From Chloroflexota bacterium (GTDB lineage: Bacteria; Chloroflexota; Dormibacteria; Dormibacterales; Dormibacteraceae), in contig VBIA01000120.1 in the NCBI GenBank assembly GCA_005879985.1, positions 1 through 64,000 of the forward strand: a stretch of 64,000 nt of DNA, read 5' to 3'. The notes below the pieces were generated by a model. The model searched no databases. It was not told the DNA's origin and saw nothing but the letters and a program-made list of their open reading frames with translations. This document shows positions 38,098 to 46,785 of the stretch, piece by piece. A program made the translations under genes and the position numbers. Position 1 is the stretch's first letter; every line of letters starts with the position of its first letter.

Positions 38098-41000
38098 CTA
38101 CGTTGCCGCAGCGAGGCGCACGGTGAACGTGCTGCCTTTGCCGAGCTCGCTCTCGACCCCGATCGACCCGCCCATCAGGTGCACCAGCCGCTTGCTGATG
38201 GAAAGGCCGAGACCGATCCCGCCGGGCGCGTGATTGCCGCCCTGAAAGAACTCCTCGAAGATGCGCGCGAGGTCCTCACGCGAGATGCCGTCGCCGGTGT
38301 CGGAGACCGAGATCACAACTGACTCACCGTCACGGCGCGCAGACACGGTGACCGAGCCGGCGTGCGTGTGCCGGATGGCGTTGGAGAGCAGGTTGAGAAG
38401 CACCTGGGTGAGGTGCCGCGCGTCGGCGTGGACGTCGATGCCGGGCGACAGCTCCGCGTTCAGTATCAGGCCCTGGGCACTCGCCATCGGCCGCACCTGC
38501 TCGACCGCCTGCGCCACCACGGTGTCCACAGGCACGACGTTCAGCACCATGCCGGCGCGGCCAGCGTCGAGCTTGGCCATGTCCAGCGAGTCGTTGGCGA
38601 GCTGCAGCAGGTGGTCGCCCGCCGCCTTGATGTTGACGACGTAACGGCGCTGCTTCTCGGTCAGCTCACCAACTCGCGGATCGGTGAGCAGCTGCGCGAA
38701 TCCCAGGATGGAGTTCAGGGGCGTCCGCACCTCATGGTTCATCATCGCCATCAGGCGTGACTTGGCTTCGCTGTCGCGCTGTGCCTCCTGGGCGCGGCGC
38801 TGGTCGGTCACGTCGCGGACGATTGTTACGAGGCGAGCTACTCCATCCTCGGTGACACGGATGATCGAGGCTTGGATGTCGCGCCTGCGTCCGTCCTTCG
38901 TGACGAGGGCCGAGTCGACGTGCATCACGGGCTCGCCCGAATTGAACCGGGCCGTGAGCGTGCGCTGCATCTCTTCACGCTCGGCCTCCGGCACAAGATC
39001 GAAGAGAGAGCGCAGGGCCCGCAGCTCCCCCTCTGTGTACCCCGTCATCTCTTTATAGGCGTCGTTCGAGCTGACATAGCGCCCTTCCTGCGTCGTCACC
39101 AGCCCCTCGCCGACATCGCTGAGCGCCGCCAGCAGCGAGGCCTGGCGCGCAGCCTGCAGCATGCGGTCGGTGACGTCGGTCAGGATCACGGACACGCCGG
39201 TGAGAGCTTCCTCCGCATCGCGGATCGGGCTCAGGACTCCTTCCAGGTACCGGTCGGGATCGCTGAGATGGATCAGTCCGGTCACGGCCTCACCGGCAAG
39301 AGCGCGCGCGAGGTACTCGACGGCTTCGGGGCGCCCCTCGAGGACCTCGGCCAGGTCCCGGCCCACCATCTGGTCGGGTGTGAGGTCCAGGAAGGAGAGC
39401 CCGCTGCCCTGGGCCAGGGTGATCGCGCCCTTGGTGTCGGCGGCGAGGAGGATGACGTGCGCGCTGGATACGACCGCCTCGAGCCGCTCGCGACTCTCCT
39501 TGAGGCGGTCGCGCATCGAGAGGTCGCGAATGAAGCACGCGACCAGGCGTGCTTCCTCAGGCAGGTCTGTGACGGCGATCTCGATCGGAAACTCCGTGCC
39601 GTCGGAGCGCATGCCCGTCGCCTCGAAGAGCTTGCCGGCGTATTCGGCGCTGTTGGCCTCGCGGCCGGCGCGGGCCCAGCGCTTGAAAGCCTCGAGATGC
39701 TTGGGCGCGAGCAGGGTCATGGCCGAACGGCCGATCACGTCATCGTGCTTGCGCTGGAAGGCGCGCTCCGCCGCCGGGTTGAAGTCCACGATGTTGCCGT
39801 CGACGTCGAAGACCACGATCGGGTCGGGCGCCGATTCCATCACCGCGCGCGTGCGCTGCTCGCTCGCCTCGATGCGCCGGGCGGTGCGCGCCCGTTCGAA
39901 TGCAGCCGCGGTGAACGCCGCGACCATGTCCAGCGTCCGCGCATCCGTCTCGTCGAAAGCCTTCGGCCGCCTGGACATCAGCTGCACCACACCGATCACT
40001 TCGCCGTTGTTCGTGAGCGGCGTCGAGATCGCGGCCCCGAACCTGCCCTGGCGCGCGGTCTTGCCATGGGCTCTCGGATCGTTCTGGAGGTCAGCCGACC
40101 GCTGGCTGCGGCCGCTGCGAAAGCAGGCACCCGCCAGGCTCTCGTCAATCGGCACTCGGAAGCCCACCTCGAGATCGATGACGCCGGCGATGGCGCGCAC
40201 CACCAGCTCGTCACCCTCGGGCAGCAGCACGGCCACGCCGCAATCGCCGACGAGGCGCACGACCCGCTCCGCCAGCGCGCTGAGCATGCCCTGCAGGTCG
40301 TGCTCAGCCGCTGCGATGTCGCGCTGGGCCTCGATGATCTCGCTGAGCCGCTGCTGCTCCGAGCGGAGGATCGCCTCGGCTTTGCGCTCTTCGGTGAGAT
40401 CGACGACGTGCGTGAGGATGTACGGCGGTACGCCTTCTTTGCGGATCAAGGACGTCGTGACCCGAGCCCAGATGTGGTGGCCGTCCTTGTGGATGGCCCG
40501 AAGACTTGCGGTTATGACAGTTGAATCCGGCGCACTGGTGAGTCGCGACAGTGTCGCCACTGTCGGGCCCAAGTCCTCGGCCACGACCTGGGATCGCGCG
40601 TCGAGGCCTACGACCTCGTCCGCTGAGTAACCAAACAGCTCGGTGTAGGCGGGGTTGACGCGCACGATCACGCCGGTCATGTCGGTCATGGCCATGGCGA
40701 CACCGGAAGCCTCGAAGGCGCCGCTGAAAAGCTGCTCGCTCTCGCGTAGGGCGTGCGCGGCGCGGGCCCGCCCAATCGCTTCGCCGGCAAATCCGGCCAG
40801 CAGCTCGAGCGTGGCCGGTGTGCCCTCCGGAAAATCGCCGCTCCGCGGCGACTGCAGCTGCAGGCCGCCGATGACCGAGCCTTCGTGACGGATCGGCGCC
40901 ATCAGCAGCGAGCGAATGCCCGCGGTCTCGAAGATCTCGTGGCCGCAGCGATCATCGATCAGCACGTCCGATGTGGACTGCGGCGTGCCGTCCTGGGCGC

Positions 41001-42153
41001 ATCCGTTTACGGGATTCCCCTTGAGCGGCAACCGCGTGCCTTCGAGCTCGACGCCAAAGCCGGCGCATGCGGCGATGACGACCTCGTCGCCTTCGATCAT
41101 CTGCACCGCCACGCCCGGTGCGCCGGTCAGCTCGAGCGCACGTTCCGCGACGACGCGCATGGCCTGGTTCGCGTCGAGGTCGAGCGTGCCGAGCTGGGTC
41201 TGCAGCTCGATGAGCGCTCGCAGCTTCGCGGCGTCCTGACGCTGCTTGTCTTCGGCGGCTTTCAGTCGCGTGATGTCGATGGAGCTGGTCACCACCACTT
41301 CGACCTCGCCGTTGTCGTCGAATACGGGCACGGCGTCGATAAACGCCCAGCGGCGCGTGGTGCTGCCGTAGCCGACGATGGTTCCACGCACGGGGGCCTT
41401 GGTCTTCAATGCGCGCGCGAACGGCCGCTCCTCGGCGGGGATCGGGGTGCCGTCCTCCCGGACCAGAGGTATCGCGCGCTCGCGCACGCCGTTGAGGAGC
41501 TCGCCGCCGAGGGCCGCCTCGGCCGCGCTGTTGTGCTGGATGGCCCTGCCGTCGCGGCCGTAAACGACGACCATCACCGGGAGTGCCTCGTAGATCTGGG
41601 CCACGCTGCGAGCGTGCCGCTTGACCTCGGATGCGAGTCGGGCGCTCTCCAGCGCCGGCGCTACGATCGCCGCCAGCAGCGAAAGGAACAGCGCATCCGC
41701 GGTGTCGTAGCGGTGGTCGGTGTAGCTGAGCACGGCCAGCGTGCCCACCGGCCGGCCGTCCACGAGCAGCGGCACGGCGACCTGCGCCGTGATGTTGTGC
41801 ATGCGCCCCCACGGCGTGGTCTTGCCCGAGGTCTTGTAATCGTTCATGACCACGGGGTGGCCGGTCTTGAACGCGCCGCTGATGGCCGTCGGTGCGTTCA
41901 CTGCGATCAGCGCCTCCATGTCCTCGCCCGTGCCTACGGTGGCGAGCAGCAGGAACGAGTTCGTGGCCGGCACGTACCAGCGCAGGACTGCGCCTTCGCC
42001 CCCCGCGATCTGGCGTGCCCGCTCCACGACCAGGTTGGCGAGTCGGTCCGGATCGCTCACCCCGCCCGCGGCCACGGCCACGTCGTGCAGGGCGGCCATC
42101 GCGGCCGGATGCAGCTCAGGCCCGATCGTTCCCTTCCCCACCTTGGCTCCCAC
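38098..42153 (-). CDS. large cytoplasmic multi-GAF/PAS hybrid-sensor histidine kinase
   Basis: A 1351-residue kinase with no membrane segment. Reading by eye the order is GAF (about 20-175), PAS (185-300), GAF (315-465), PAS (470-590), GAF (615-755), three PAS domains (765-1125), then HisKA with MAMMNHEVRTPLNSILGFAQLL and an ATPase domain with VLLNLLSNAIRHTHAG and GGIGLGLSISKRLVHLMGG. Several PAS domains have the motif NPAYTELFGYSADEVVG or NPAAERAFQRKHDDVIG. No receiver domain is attached. The number of input domains suggests integration of several small-molecule or redox cues. Candidate partners are the orphan OmpR and HD-GYP regulators encoded across the divergent region. Confidence 0.92.
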   Translation of the reverse strand: MGAKVGKGTIGPELHPAAMAALHDVAVAAGGVSDPDRLANLVVERARQIAGGEGAVLRWYVPATNSFLLLATVGTGEDMEALIAVNAPTAISGAFKTGHPVVMNDYKTSGKTTPWGRMHNITAQVAVPLLVDGRPVGTLAVLSYTDHRYDTADALFLSLLAAIVAPALESARLASEVKRHARSVAQIYEALPVMVVVYGRDGRAIQHNSAAEAALGGELLNGVRERAIPLVREDGTPIPAEERPFARALKTKAPVRGTIVGYGSTTRRWAFIDAVPVFDDNGEVEVVVTSSIDITRLKAAEDKQRQDAAKLRALIELQTQLGTLDLDANQAMRVVAERALELTGAPGVAVQMIEGDEVVIAACAGFGVELEGTRLPLKGNPVNGCAQDGTPQSTSDVLIDDRCGHEIFETAGIRSLLMAPIRHEGSVIGGLQLQSPRSGDFPEGTPATLELLAGFAGEAIGRARAAHALRESEQLFSGAFEASGVAMAMTDMTGVIVRVNPAYTELFGYSADEVVGLDARSQVVAEDLGPTVATLSRLTSAPDSTVITASLRAIHKDGHHIWARVTTSLIRKEGVPPYILTHVVDLTEERKAEAILRSEQQRLSEIIEAQRDIAAAEHDLQGMLSALAERVVRLVGDCGVAVLLPEGDELVVRAIAGVIDLEVGFRVPIDESLAGACFRSGRSQRSADLQNDPRAHGKTARQGRFGAAISTPLTNNGEVIGVVQLMSRRPKAFDETDARTLDMVAAFTAAAFERARTARRIEASEQRTRAVMESAPDPIVVFDVDGNIVDFNPAAERAFQRKHDDVIGRSAMTLLAPKHLEAFKRWARAGREANSAEYAGKLFEATGMRSDGTEFPIEIAVTDLPEEARLVACFIRDLSMRDRLKESRERLEAVVSSAHVILLAADTKGAITLAQGSGLSFLDLTPDQMVGRDLAEVLEGRPEAVEYLARALAGEAVTGLIHLSDPDRYLEGVLSPIRDAEEALTGVSVILTDVTDRMLQAARQASLLAALSDVGEGLVTTQEGRYVSSNDAYKEMTGYTEGELRALRSLFDLVPEAEREEMQRTLTARFNSGEPVMHVDSALVTKDGRRRDIQASIIRVTEDGVARLVTIVRDVTDQRRAQEAQRDSEAKSRLMAMMNHEVRTPLNSILGFAQLLTDPRVGELTEKQRRYVVNIKAAGDHLLQLANDSLDMAKLDAGRAGMVLNVVPVDTVVAQAVEQVRPMASAQGLILNAELSPGIDVHADARHLTQVLLNLLSNAIRHTHAGSVTVSARRDGESVVISVSDTGDGISREDLARIFEEFFQGGNHAPGGIGLGLSISKRLVHLMGGSIGVESELGKGSTFTVRLAAAT

Positions 42154-42170
42154 CCCGCTATCCCACGTGT

Positions 42171-42205
42171 ATTATATTACGTATCGACCTATATTGCAAT
42201 ATAAT
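42171..42205. promoter_or_regulatory. AT-rich palindromic operator between TetR and kinase genes
   Basis: A perfect 14-bp palindrome TATATTGCAATATA (42190-42203) lies within a larger inverted pair ATTATATT (42171-42178) and AATATAAT (42198-42205). The AT-rich block sits between the giant kinase start (42153, minus) and the TetR start (42260, plus) in otherwise GC-rich DNA. It is a likely TetR operator over a divergent promoter. Confidence 0.6.
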
Positions 42206-42259
42206 CCTCACCGACGATTCCCAGCCAGCAGAGTGCATCAAGCGAAGGATTAATCGGCC

Positions 42260-42895
42260 TTGATTAACGAAAAGAAGACGGCCGCCCGCGCCGGCCGGCC
42301 GCGCAGCCCGAAGGTGGACGGAGCCTTGCTGGACGCTGCCCTGGAGGTGTTCCTGGAGCGCGGCTACCACCGAGCGAGCCTGAGTGAGATCGCGCGACGG
42401 GCCGGTGTTGGCACGCCCGCGATCTACCGGCGGTGGCGAACGAAGGCCGACGTCGGCGTCGACGTCGTCATCAGGCAGGCGCAGCCTGCTCCCATCCCCA
42501 ATACCGGTTCGATCCGGGGGGACCTGGTTTCCTTCGTACGTCAGCGGATCAATATGTTCGGCGGCCGGTTGTTCCACTACCTGCTCTTTCCGCTGGTGAC
42601 CGATCCGGGGCTCTCGGCGACGGTGCAGGCCAGGTTCCTCGACTACCGGCAGCCGCTGGTGGAGCGGATTCGGGCCGCGGTCGAGTCCGGGGAGCTCAGG
42701 CCGAACACGGACCCGGATGGCCTGATCGACGTGCTGATGGGCCCCATCGTCATGCCACTCCTCTTCTCCGCGCCGTTCCCTTCCCTTTCCGATGCCGAGG
42801 CGATCGTCGACCAGACCCTGGAAGGATTCGGGGCGGCTGGCGCCACACCTCGGGCGAATCGATCGCGAACCAGAGGATCAGCTCGTGGTGGCTGA
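42260..42895 (+). CDS. TetR-family transcriptional regulator
   Basis: A 211-residue regulator starting at TTG. The helix-turn-helix is ALLDAALEVFLERGYHRASL followed by SEIARRAGVGTPAIYRRWRTKADV, typical of TetR. The C-terminal ligand domain includes PLVTDPGLSATVQARFLDYRQPLVERI, similar to the TetR_C 16/ AcrR-like group. It should repress until a small hydrophobic ligand binds. The 14-bp palindrome upstream is its probable operator. The stop overlaps the start of an OmpR-type regulator, so the two regulators form an operon. Confidence 0.9.
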   Translation: MINEKKTAARAGRPRSPKVDGALLDAALEVFLERGYHRASLSEIARRAGVGTPAIYRRWRTKADVGVDVVIRQAQPAPIPNTGSIRGDLVSFVRQRINMFGGRLFHYLLFPLVTDPGLSATVQARFLDYRQPLVERIRAAVESGELRPNTDPDGLIDVLMGPIVMPLLFSAPFPSLSDAEAIVDQTLEGFGAAGATPRANRSRTRGSARGG

Positions 42896-43610
42896 GCGAG
42901 GCGTCGTCCTCATCGTTGAAGACGCACCCGAGCTGGCCGAGCTTATGGCCGCGATCGTGGAGCGCGAGGGCTTCACAGGGATCGCCGCCGGCTCCGCCGC
43001 CGAGGCGCGCGCCGCCTATCAGCGCTACCGGCCGGTGGCGGTGCTGCTCGACTGGGTGCTGCCCGACGCCCCCGGTACCGAGGTGTGCCGCGAACTGCGG
43101 GCGCAGGATCCGGGGCTGACAATCATCTTCGTCAGCGGGCGCAACGACGAGACAAGCGTGGCTCGCGGGCTCGACGCAGGCGCCGACGACTACGTCGCCA
43201 AGCCGGTGCGTGAAGGCGAGCTCATCGCCCGGCTTGACGCGCAGCTGCGGAAGACAACCCGTTTGCGCAGCGCGTTCAGCGCGTTGCCTGCGGAGGCGCC
43301 CGAGCGGAAGATGCGATTCGGCGAGGTGGAAATCGACACCCTCGCTCGGGGTGTCAGCGTGAGTGGGCGGTCGGTCAAGCTCGGTCCCCTCGAGTACAGG
43401 CTCTTCGAGTACCTCGCGCGCAACGCGGGCGTCGCCGTATCCCGCGATCAGATCCTCAGCGAGGTCTACGGCATCGACGCAGACATCGGGACCGAGCGCA
43501 TCGACCTTCTCGTCAGACGCCTCCGGCTCAAGCTCGGGGACTACCCGGATACGGGCGGTCACATCATCGCCCATCCGGGTTATGGCTACCTGCTGGAACG
43601 GCGAGGCTGA
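42888..43610 (+). CDS. OmpR-family response regulator (no adjacent cognate kinase on same strand)
   Basis: The start is one of two consecutive GTG codons (42885 or 42888) overlapping the TetR stop. With 42888 the product has about 240 residues (AERGVVLIVEDAPELAEL). The receiver has the acidic pair ED, the phospho-Asp in VAVLLDWVLPDAPG and the Lys in DDYVAKPVREGEL. The C-terminal winged helix reads LGPLEYRLFEYLARNAGVAVSRDQILSEVYG with the recognition helix TERIDLLVRRLRLKL. Its partner could be the divergent giant kinase. The 3' end overlaps the convergent HD-GYP gene by 47 bp. Confidence 0.9.
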   Translation: MAERGVVLIVEDAPELAELMAAIVEREGFTGIAAGSAAEARAAYQRYRPVAVLLDWVLPDAPGTEVCRELRAQDPGLTIIFVSGRNDETSVARGLDAGADDYVAKPVREGELIARLDAQLRKTTRLRSAFSALPAEAPERKMRFGEVEIDTLARGVSVSGRSVKLGPLEYRLFEYLARNAGVAVSRDQILSEVYGIDADIGTERIDLLVRRLRLKLGDYPDTGGHIIAHPGYGYLLERRG

Positions 43611-44574
43611 TCGGGCCGACATCCGCGTCGGCCGGCTCCTGCATGACCCGAGACAAAAAGAGTCCGACCAGATCCGGGTCCCACTGCGTGCTCGACCCGT
43701 GCCGCAGCTCCGCGATCGCGTCCGCGGACGACATGGCGTGGCGATAAGGCCGGTCGCTCGTCATGGCGTCGTACGCGTCGCAGATCGAAACGATCATGGC
43801 GGCCTGCGGGATGTGCGTGCGGGCAAGACCGTCGGGGTAACCGGTCCCATCGAAGCGCTCGTGGTGGTGCTTGATGATCGGTACGACGTTGCACGCCGAT
43901 CTCAGCTGACTCGCGATCTCCACGCCAATCGAGACGTGGCGCCGCATCAGGTCGACCTCACGCCAGCTGAGCGGGCCCGGCTTGAGCAGCACCGAATTCG
44001 CCACACCGATCTTGCCGATGTCGTGCACGATGCCGCCGAAATAGATCGCGTCGAGCGCCATCTCCGAAAGCCCCGCCGCCTCGCCCAGTGCCCGCGCCCC
44101 GCGCGCCACCCGCTCCACATGAGCCTCCGTGCCGCCGTCCTTGGCCTCCACGATCTTTGCGAACGCCGCCATCACGTGCTCCGCGTCGTCGAGCTTGTCG
44201 TAGACCTCCTTCGTCTTGATCAGCGTCACGACCCGTGCCATGAGCTCGTTCCTGTCGATCGGCTTGGCGAGGAAGTCGTCGGCACCGAGCTGCAACGCGC
44301 GGACGCGGTCCTCGACCGTGTTGAGCGAGGTAACCAGGACCACCGGCAGGAGGCGGTTGGCGGGGTCGGACTTGATGCGCCGGCATACCTCGAATCCGTC
44401 CATGCCGGGCATCACCACGTCCAGCAGGACCAGGTCAGGGCGGCGGGCGGCGATCGCATGGAGCGCCTCGAACCCGTTGTGCGCCAGCTCGAGGTCGCAC
44501 CCGGTGCCGCCCAGGTAGGCGGCCAGCAGCTCGAGGTTCATTTCCTGGTCGTCGACAGCGAGCACCCTGGCCAT
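43564..44574 (-). CDS. HD-GYP response regulator (cyclic-di-GMP phosphodiesterase type)
   Basis: I start at the ATG at 44574 (ARVLAVDDQEMNLELL), giving 336 residues; an ATG at 44637 would add a basic tail. The receiver has VDDQ, phospho-Asp in LVLLDVVMPGMDG and Lys in DDFLAKPIDRNEL. The HD-GYP domain has the metal-binding HDIGKIG and the signature HHERFDGTGYPDGL, both intact, so it should hydrolyse cyclic-di-GMP when phosphorylated. Two TTGGCGCCAA palindromes lie 100-155 bp upstream. It overlaps the convergent OmpR gene by 47 bp. It may receive phosphate from the giant GAF/PAS kinase. Confidence 0.92.
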   Translation of the reverse strand: MARVLAVDDQEMNLELLAAYLGGTGCDLELAHNGFEALHAIAARRPDLVLLDVVMPGMDGFEVCRRIKSDPANRLLPVVLVTSLNTVEDRVRALQLGADDFLAKPIDRNELMARVVTLIKTKEVYDKLDDAEHVMAAFAKIVEAKDGGTEAHVERVARGARALGEAAGLSEMALDAIYFGGIVHDIGKIGVANSVLLKPGPLSWREVDLMRRHVSIGVEIASQLRSACNVVPIIKHHHERFDGTGYPDGLARTHIPQAAMIVSICDAYDAMTSDRPYRHAMSSADAIAELRHGSSTQWDPDLVGLFLSRVMQEPADADVGPISLAVPAGSHNPDGR

Positions 44575-44676
44575 CGCAGGAATTGCAGCAGGGCGGTTTT
44601 TCGCCCCGCTGTCCCGGCCCCGTCTTTCCCGTGTCATGACGGCGTCACCCGCCCATCGCCGCAACCGATTCGACCC

Positions 44677-44731
44677 GTTTGGCGCCAAACCCGCGCCTGA
44701 TGCCAGAAGCAAGGGCCTGTTTGGCGCCAAC
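44677..44731. promoter_or_regulatory. paired TTGGCGCCAA palindromes
   Basis: A perfect 14-bp palindrome GTTTGGCGCCAAAC (44677-44690) and a second copy GTTTGGCGCCAAC (44719-44731) have centres 42 bp apart, about four helical turns, in the 186-bp gap between the DUF72 stop and the HD-GYP start. They look like a double operator. No matching regulator is obvious in the window. Confidence 0.5.
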
Positions 44732-44760
44732 CGTGGCTTAGCCACGAGGCCGCCGGCGCG

Positions 44761-45759
44761 TCAGGCCTGGTACTGCTTCAGCAGGTCCGCGAGCTGCAGC
44801 GCGTTGGTGGTCCCGTAGTTGCCCGAGCAGTTGTTCATCAGCGCGTGCACCTGCTTGGCGCTGCGCGCGGCCTCGGCGATGCGCGGCGCCCAGTCGGCCA
44901 GCTCGTCCTCGTCGTACAGGTAGCGAAAACGCTCGTTCGGCGGGATGTTGGGCTTCTCCCAGAGATCCTCGCGGCGGCCGTGAAACCTGAACACAGCCAG
45001 CTCGGGCGAGGTGACCGCGGCGACCGGAGGCACGGAGCTCTTGAACCCCTGCGGCTCGTCGACGACGACGTACGGGATCTTGTGGTCGGTCAAGAAACGC
45101 AACGTGCGCTCGGCGTTCTTTTCGTTGAACCACGACCCGTGGCGGAACTCGACCGTCAGCTGCATATCGCCAAGGCGTGACTTCGCATCGAGGATCCGGT
45201 CGCGAGCCTCGCTGGACGGAAAGACCCACCGCGGAAACTGCAGGAAGATCGCGCCGAGCCGGCCCGCCGCTCGCAGCGGTTCCACGCCCTGCTTGAACGC
45301 GTTCCACACCTCGTCGTACAGCTCGGCCGGCAGGTCCTTGCCGTAGATGCGCGCCTTCTCCTTCAGCTTCTCAGGCAGCGCCTCCCGGATATCCTTCGGC
45401 AGGCGCTTGACCTCGCTGGGCTGGCCGGTCATGAGCGCGTGCGCCTTCACGTCCATCACGAAATCCTTCGGCGTCCGCTCGACCCAGAGCTTCGACTGCT
45501 GCTCGCGGGGCAGCGCGTAGTACGTCGCGTCGACCTCGACGACCGGAAAACGGGTTGCGTAGTAGCGCAGCCGTTCCTCCGCTGTGGTCGCGCCATCGGG
45601 ATAGAAGACACCCTTCGCGACCATCGTCGGGTCGGTCCACGACGCGGTGCCGGTGCGGACCTCCCCACCTCCCGCGATGCGAATCGGGTCCGCGGCCGCG
45701 TCCATCACAGGCTTGGCCAGCTTCAGAACTGGCTCGAATCCAGGGTCGTGTCGGTTCAC
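44761..45759 (-). CDS. DUF72 (YecE-like) protein
   Basis: A 332-residue TIM-barrel protein of the DUF72 / YecE family, starting at GTG. Typical motifs are VRTGTASWTDPTMVAKGVFYP at the N-terminus, FPVVEVDATYYALP, DFVMDVKAHALMTG, LTVEFRHGSWF and the C-terminal VHALMNNCSGNYGTTNALQL. Family members are widespread but the reaction is unknown. It is somewhat longer than usual at the N-terminus (about 33 residues before the first strand). It stands 66 bp downstream of the R2lox-type gene on the same strand. Confidence 0.88.
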   Translation of the reverse strand: MNRHDPGFEPVLKLAKPVMDAAADPIRIAGGGEVRTGTASWTDPTMVAKGVFYPDGATTAEERLRYYATRFPVVEVDATYYALPREQQSKLWVERTPKDFVMDVKAHALMTGQPSEVKRLPKDIREALPEKLKEKARIYGKDLPAELYDEVWNAFKQGVEPLRAAGRLGAIFLQFPRWVFPSSEARDRILDAKSRLGDMQLTVEFRHGSWFNEKNAERTLRFLTDHKIPYVVVDEPQGFKSSVPPVAAVTSPELAVFRFHGRREDLWEKPNIPPNERFRYLYDEDELADWAPRIAEAARSAKQVHALMNNCSGNYGTTNALQLADLLKQYQA

Positions 45760-45826
45760 CGCAGCGGCTCGATGATGGTGCGGAACGCAGGCGGCGGACC
45801 CGACCGGAAGTCGGGACGGGCCACGG

Positions 45827-46762
45827 CTACCCGGCAGCTCCCACCGCTGCGTCGTCCGCCACGAGGTCCGCGATCGCCGCGCGCTCGATCTCGGCCTGGC
45901 TCTTGCCGCGGTCGCGCTCCAGCACCTTCATGCGCCTGTCGAACTGAGTGCTCGCGAAGTCGAGATACGTCTCCATGCGCTGGCCGAACGGCGCATTCTC
46001 CTCGTCGTAGCCCTCCCAGAACTCGCTGATCACGCCCATCGTCGGCGCGAGCAGCTCGTTCATGTGCTGGTTCATCACGTCCCACCCGACGGGCGATTCG
46101 TTGATGAGCCGGTCGAGCAGGAAGACCCCGTACCGGATGTGACGGCTCTCGTCGCGCGACACGAGCCTGATGCCTTCCAGCAGGCCGGGCATCGTGCCGT
46201 TCGCCTCGAGCGATTCGCGGAAGCCGTGATATCCGGTCTCCGCCAGCACGCCCTCGATGATCATGTTGTATGTGACGGACGCGCGGATCTGCGCCTCCGT
46301 CGAACGGTCTGTCTTCAACGCGTCCAGCGCCGCCGGAAGTTCCACCAGGAACAGGTGCCGGTAGCTCGGCGTCATGAACTTCTCGAGGTCTTCGTGGATG
46401 CCGATCACGTCCAGCCAGCGCCGGAAGAACTCGACGTGCTTCGCCTCCTCCCACAGAAAGGAGGTGAGAAAGATCTCCTCCTCGATCCTGCCTTCTTCTG
46501 CGACGGCCATGATCAGCGGCAGCAGGTCGCTGGTAACGCCCTCCTCGCCGGCCTGGAAGAGCGCGACCGTGCGGAGCAGGAAGTCCTTCTCGGTGGTGTC
46601 GAAGCCGGCCCAGTCCGACACCTCGCGCGAGAAGTCGATCGCCTGGGGGTCCCACGTGCCCAGGCGCTTGGCTTTCTGGAAGAGCCTCATGGGAACCGAA
46701 TCCCAGTCGAGCCCGCGGTCGGTGATGGTCGCGTAACGGGCCCTTTGAGGCGGGGCGCTCAA
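45827..46762 (-). CDS. R2-like ligand-binding oxidase (R2lox type, Mn/Fe)
   Basis: I start at the TTG at 46762, preceded by GGAG; the 311 residues then cover the R2lox N-terminus (RGLDWDSVPMRLFQKAKRLG). All metal ligands of the ferritin-like site are visible: Glu in FQAGEEGVTSD, Glu and His in FLWEEAKHVEFF, Glu in YNMIIEGVLAETG, and Glu and His in SRDESRHIRYG. The Val and Tyr that form an ether cross-link in the mycobacterial homologue are also present (GEEGV and SVTYN). These proteins assemble a Mn/Fe cofactor and bind a fatty-acid-like ligand; the physiological reaction is unknown. A PPOX-family gene ends 23 bp upstream and is probably co-transcribed. Confidence 0.88.
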   Translation of the reverse strand: MSAPPQRARYATITDRGLDWDSVPMRLFQKAKRLGTWDPQAIDFSREVSDWAGFDTTEKDFLLRTVALFQAGEEGVTSDLLPLIMAVAEEGRIEEEIFLTSFLWEEAKHVEFFRRWLDVIGIHEDLEKFMTPSYRHLFLVELPAALDALKTDRSTEAQIRASVTYNMIIEGVLAETGYHGFRESLEANGTMPGLLEGIRLVSRDESRHIRYGVFLLDRLINESPVGWDVMNQHMNELLAPTMGVISEFWEGYDEENAPFGQRMETYLDFASTQFDRRMKVLERDRGKSQAEIERAAIADLVADDAAVGAAG

Positions 46763-46785
46763 GGCGACTCCAGTGTATGCCGCAC

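Noticed and set aside
38872-40524. 550-aa plus-strand ORF, and a 489-aa one at 39161
   Set aside because: Both are antisense shadows of the giant GAF/PAS kinase, whose domains are continuous on the minus strand.
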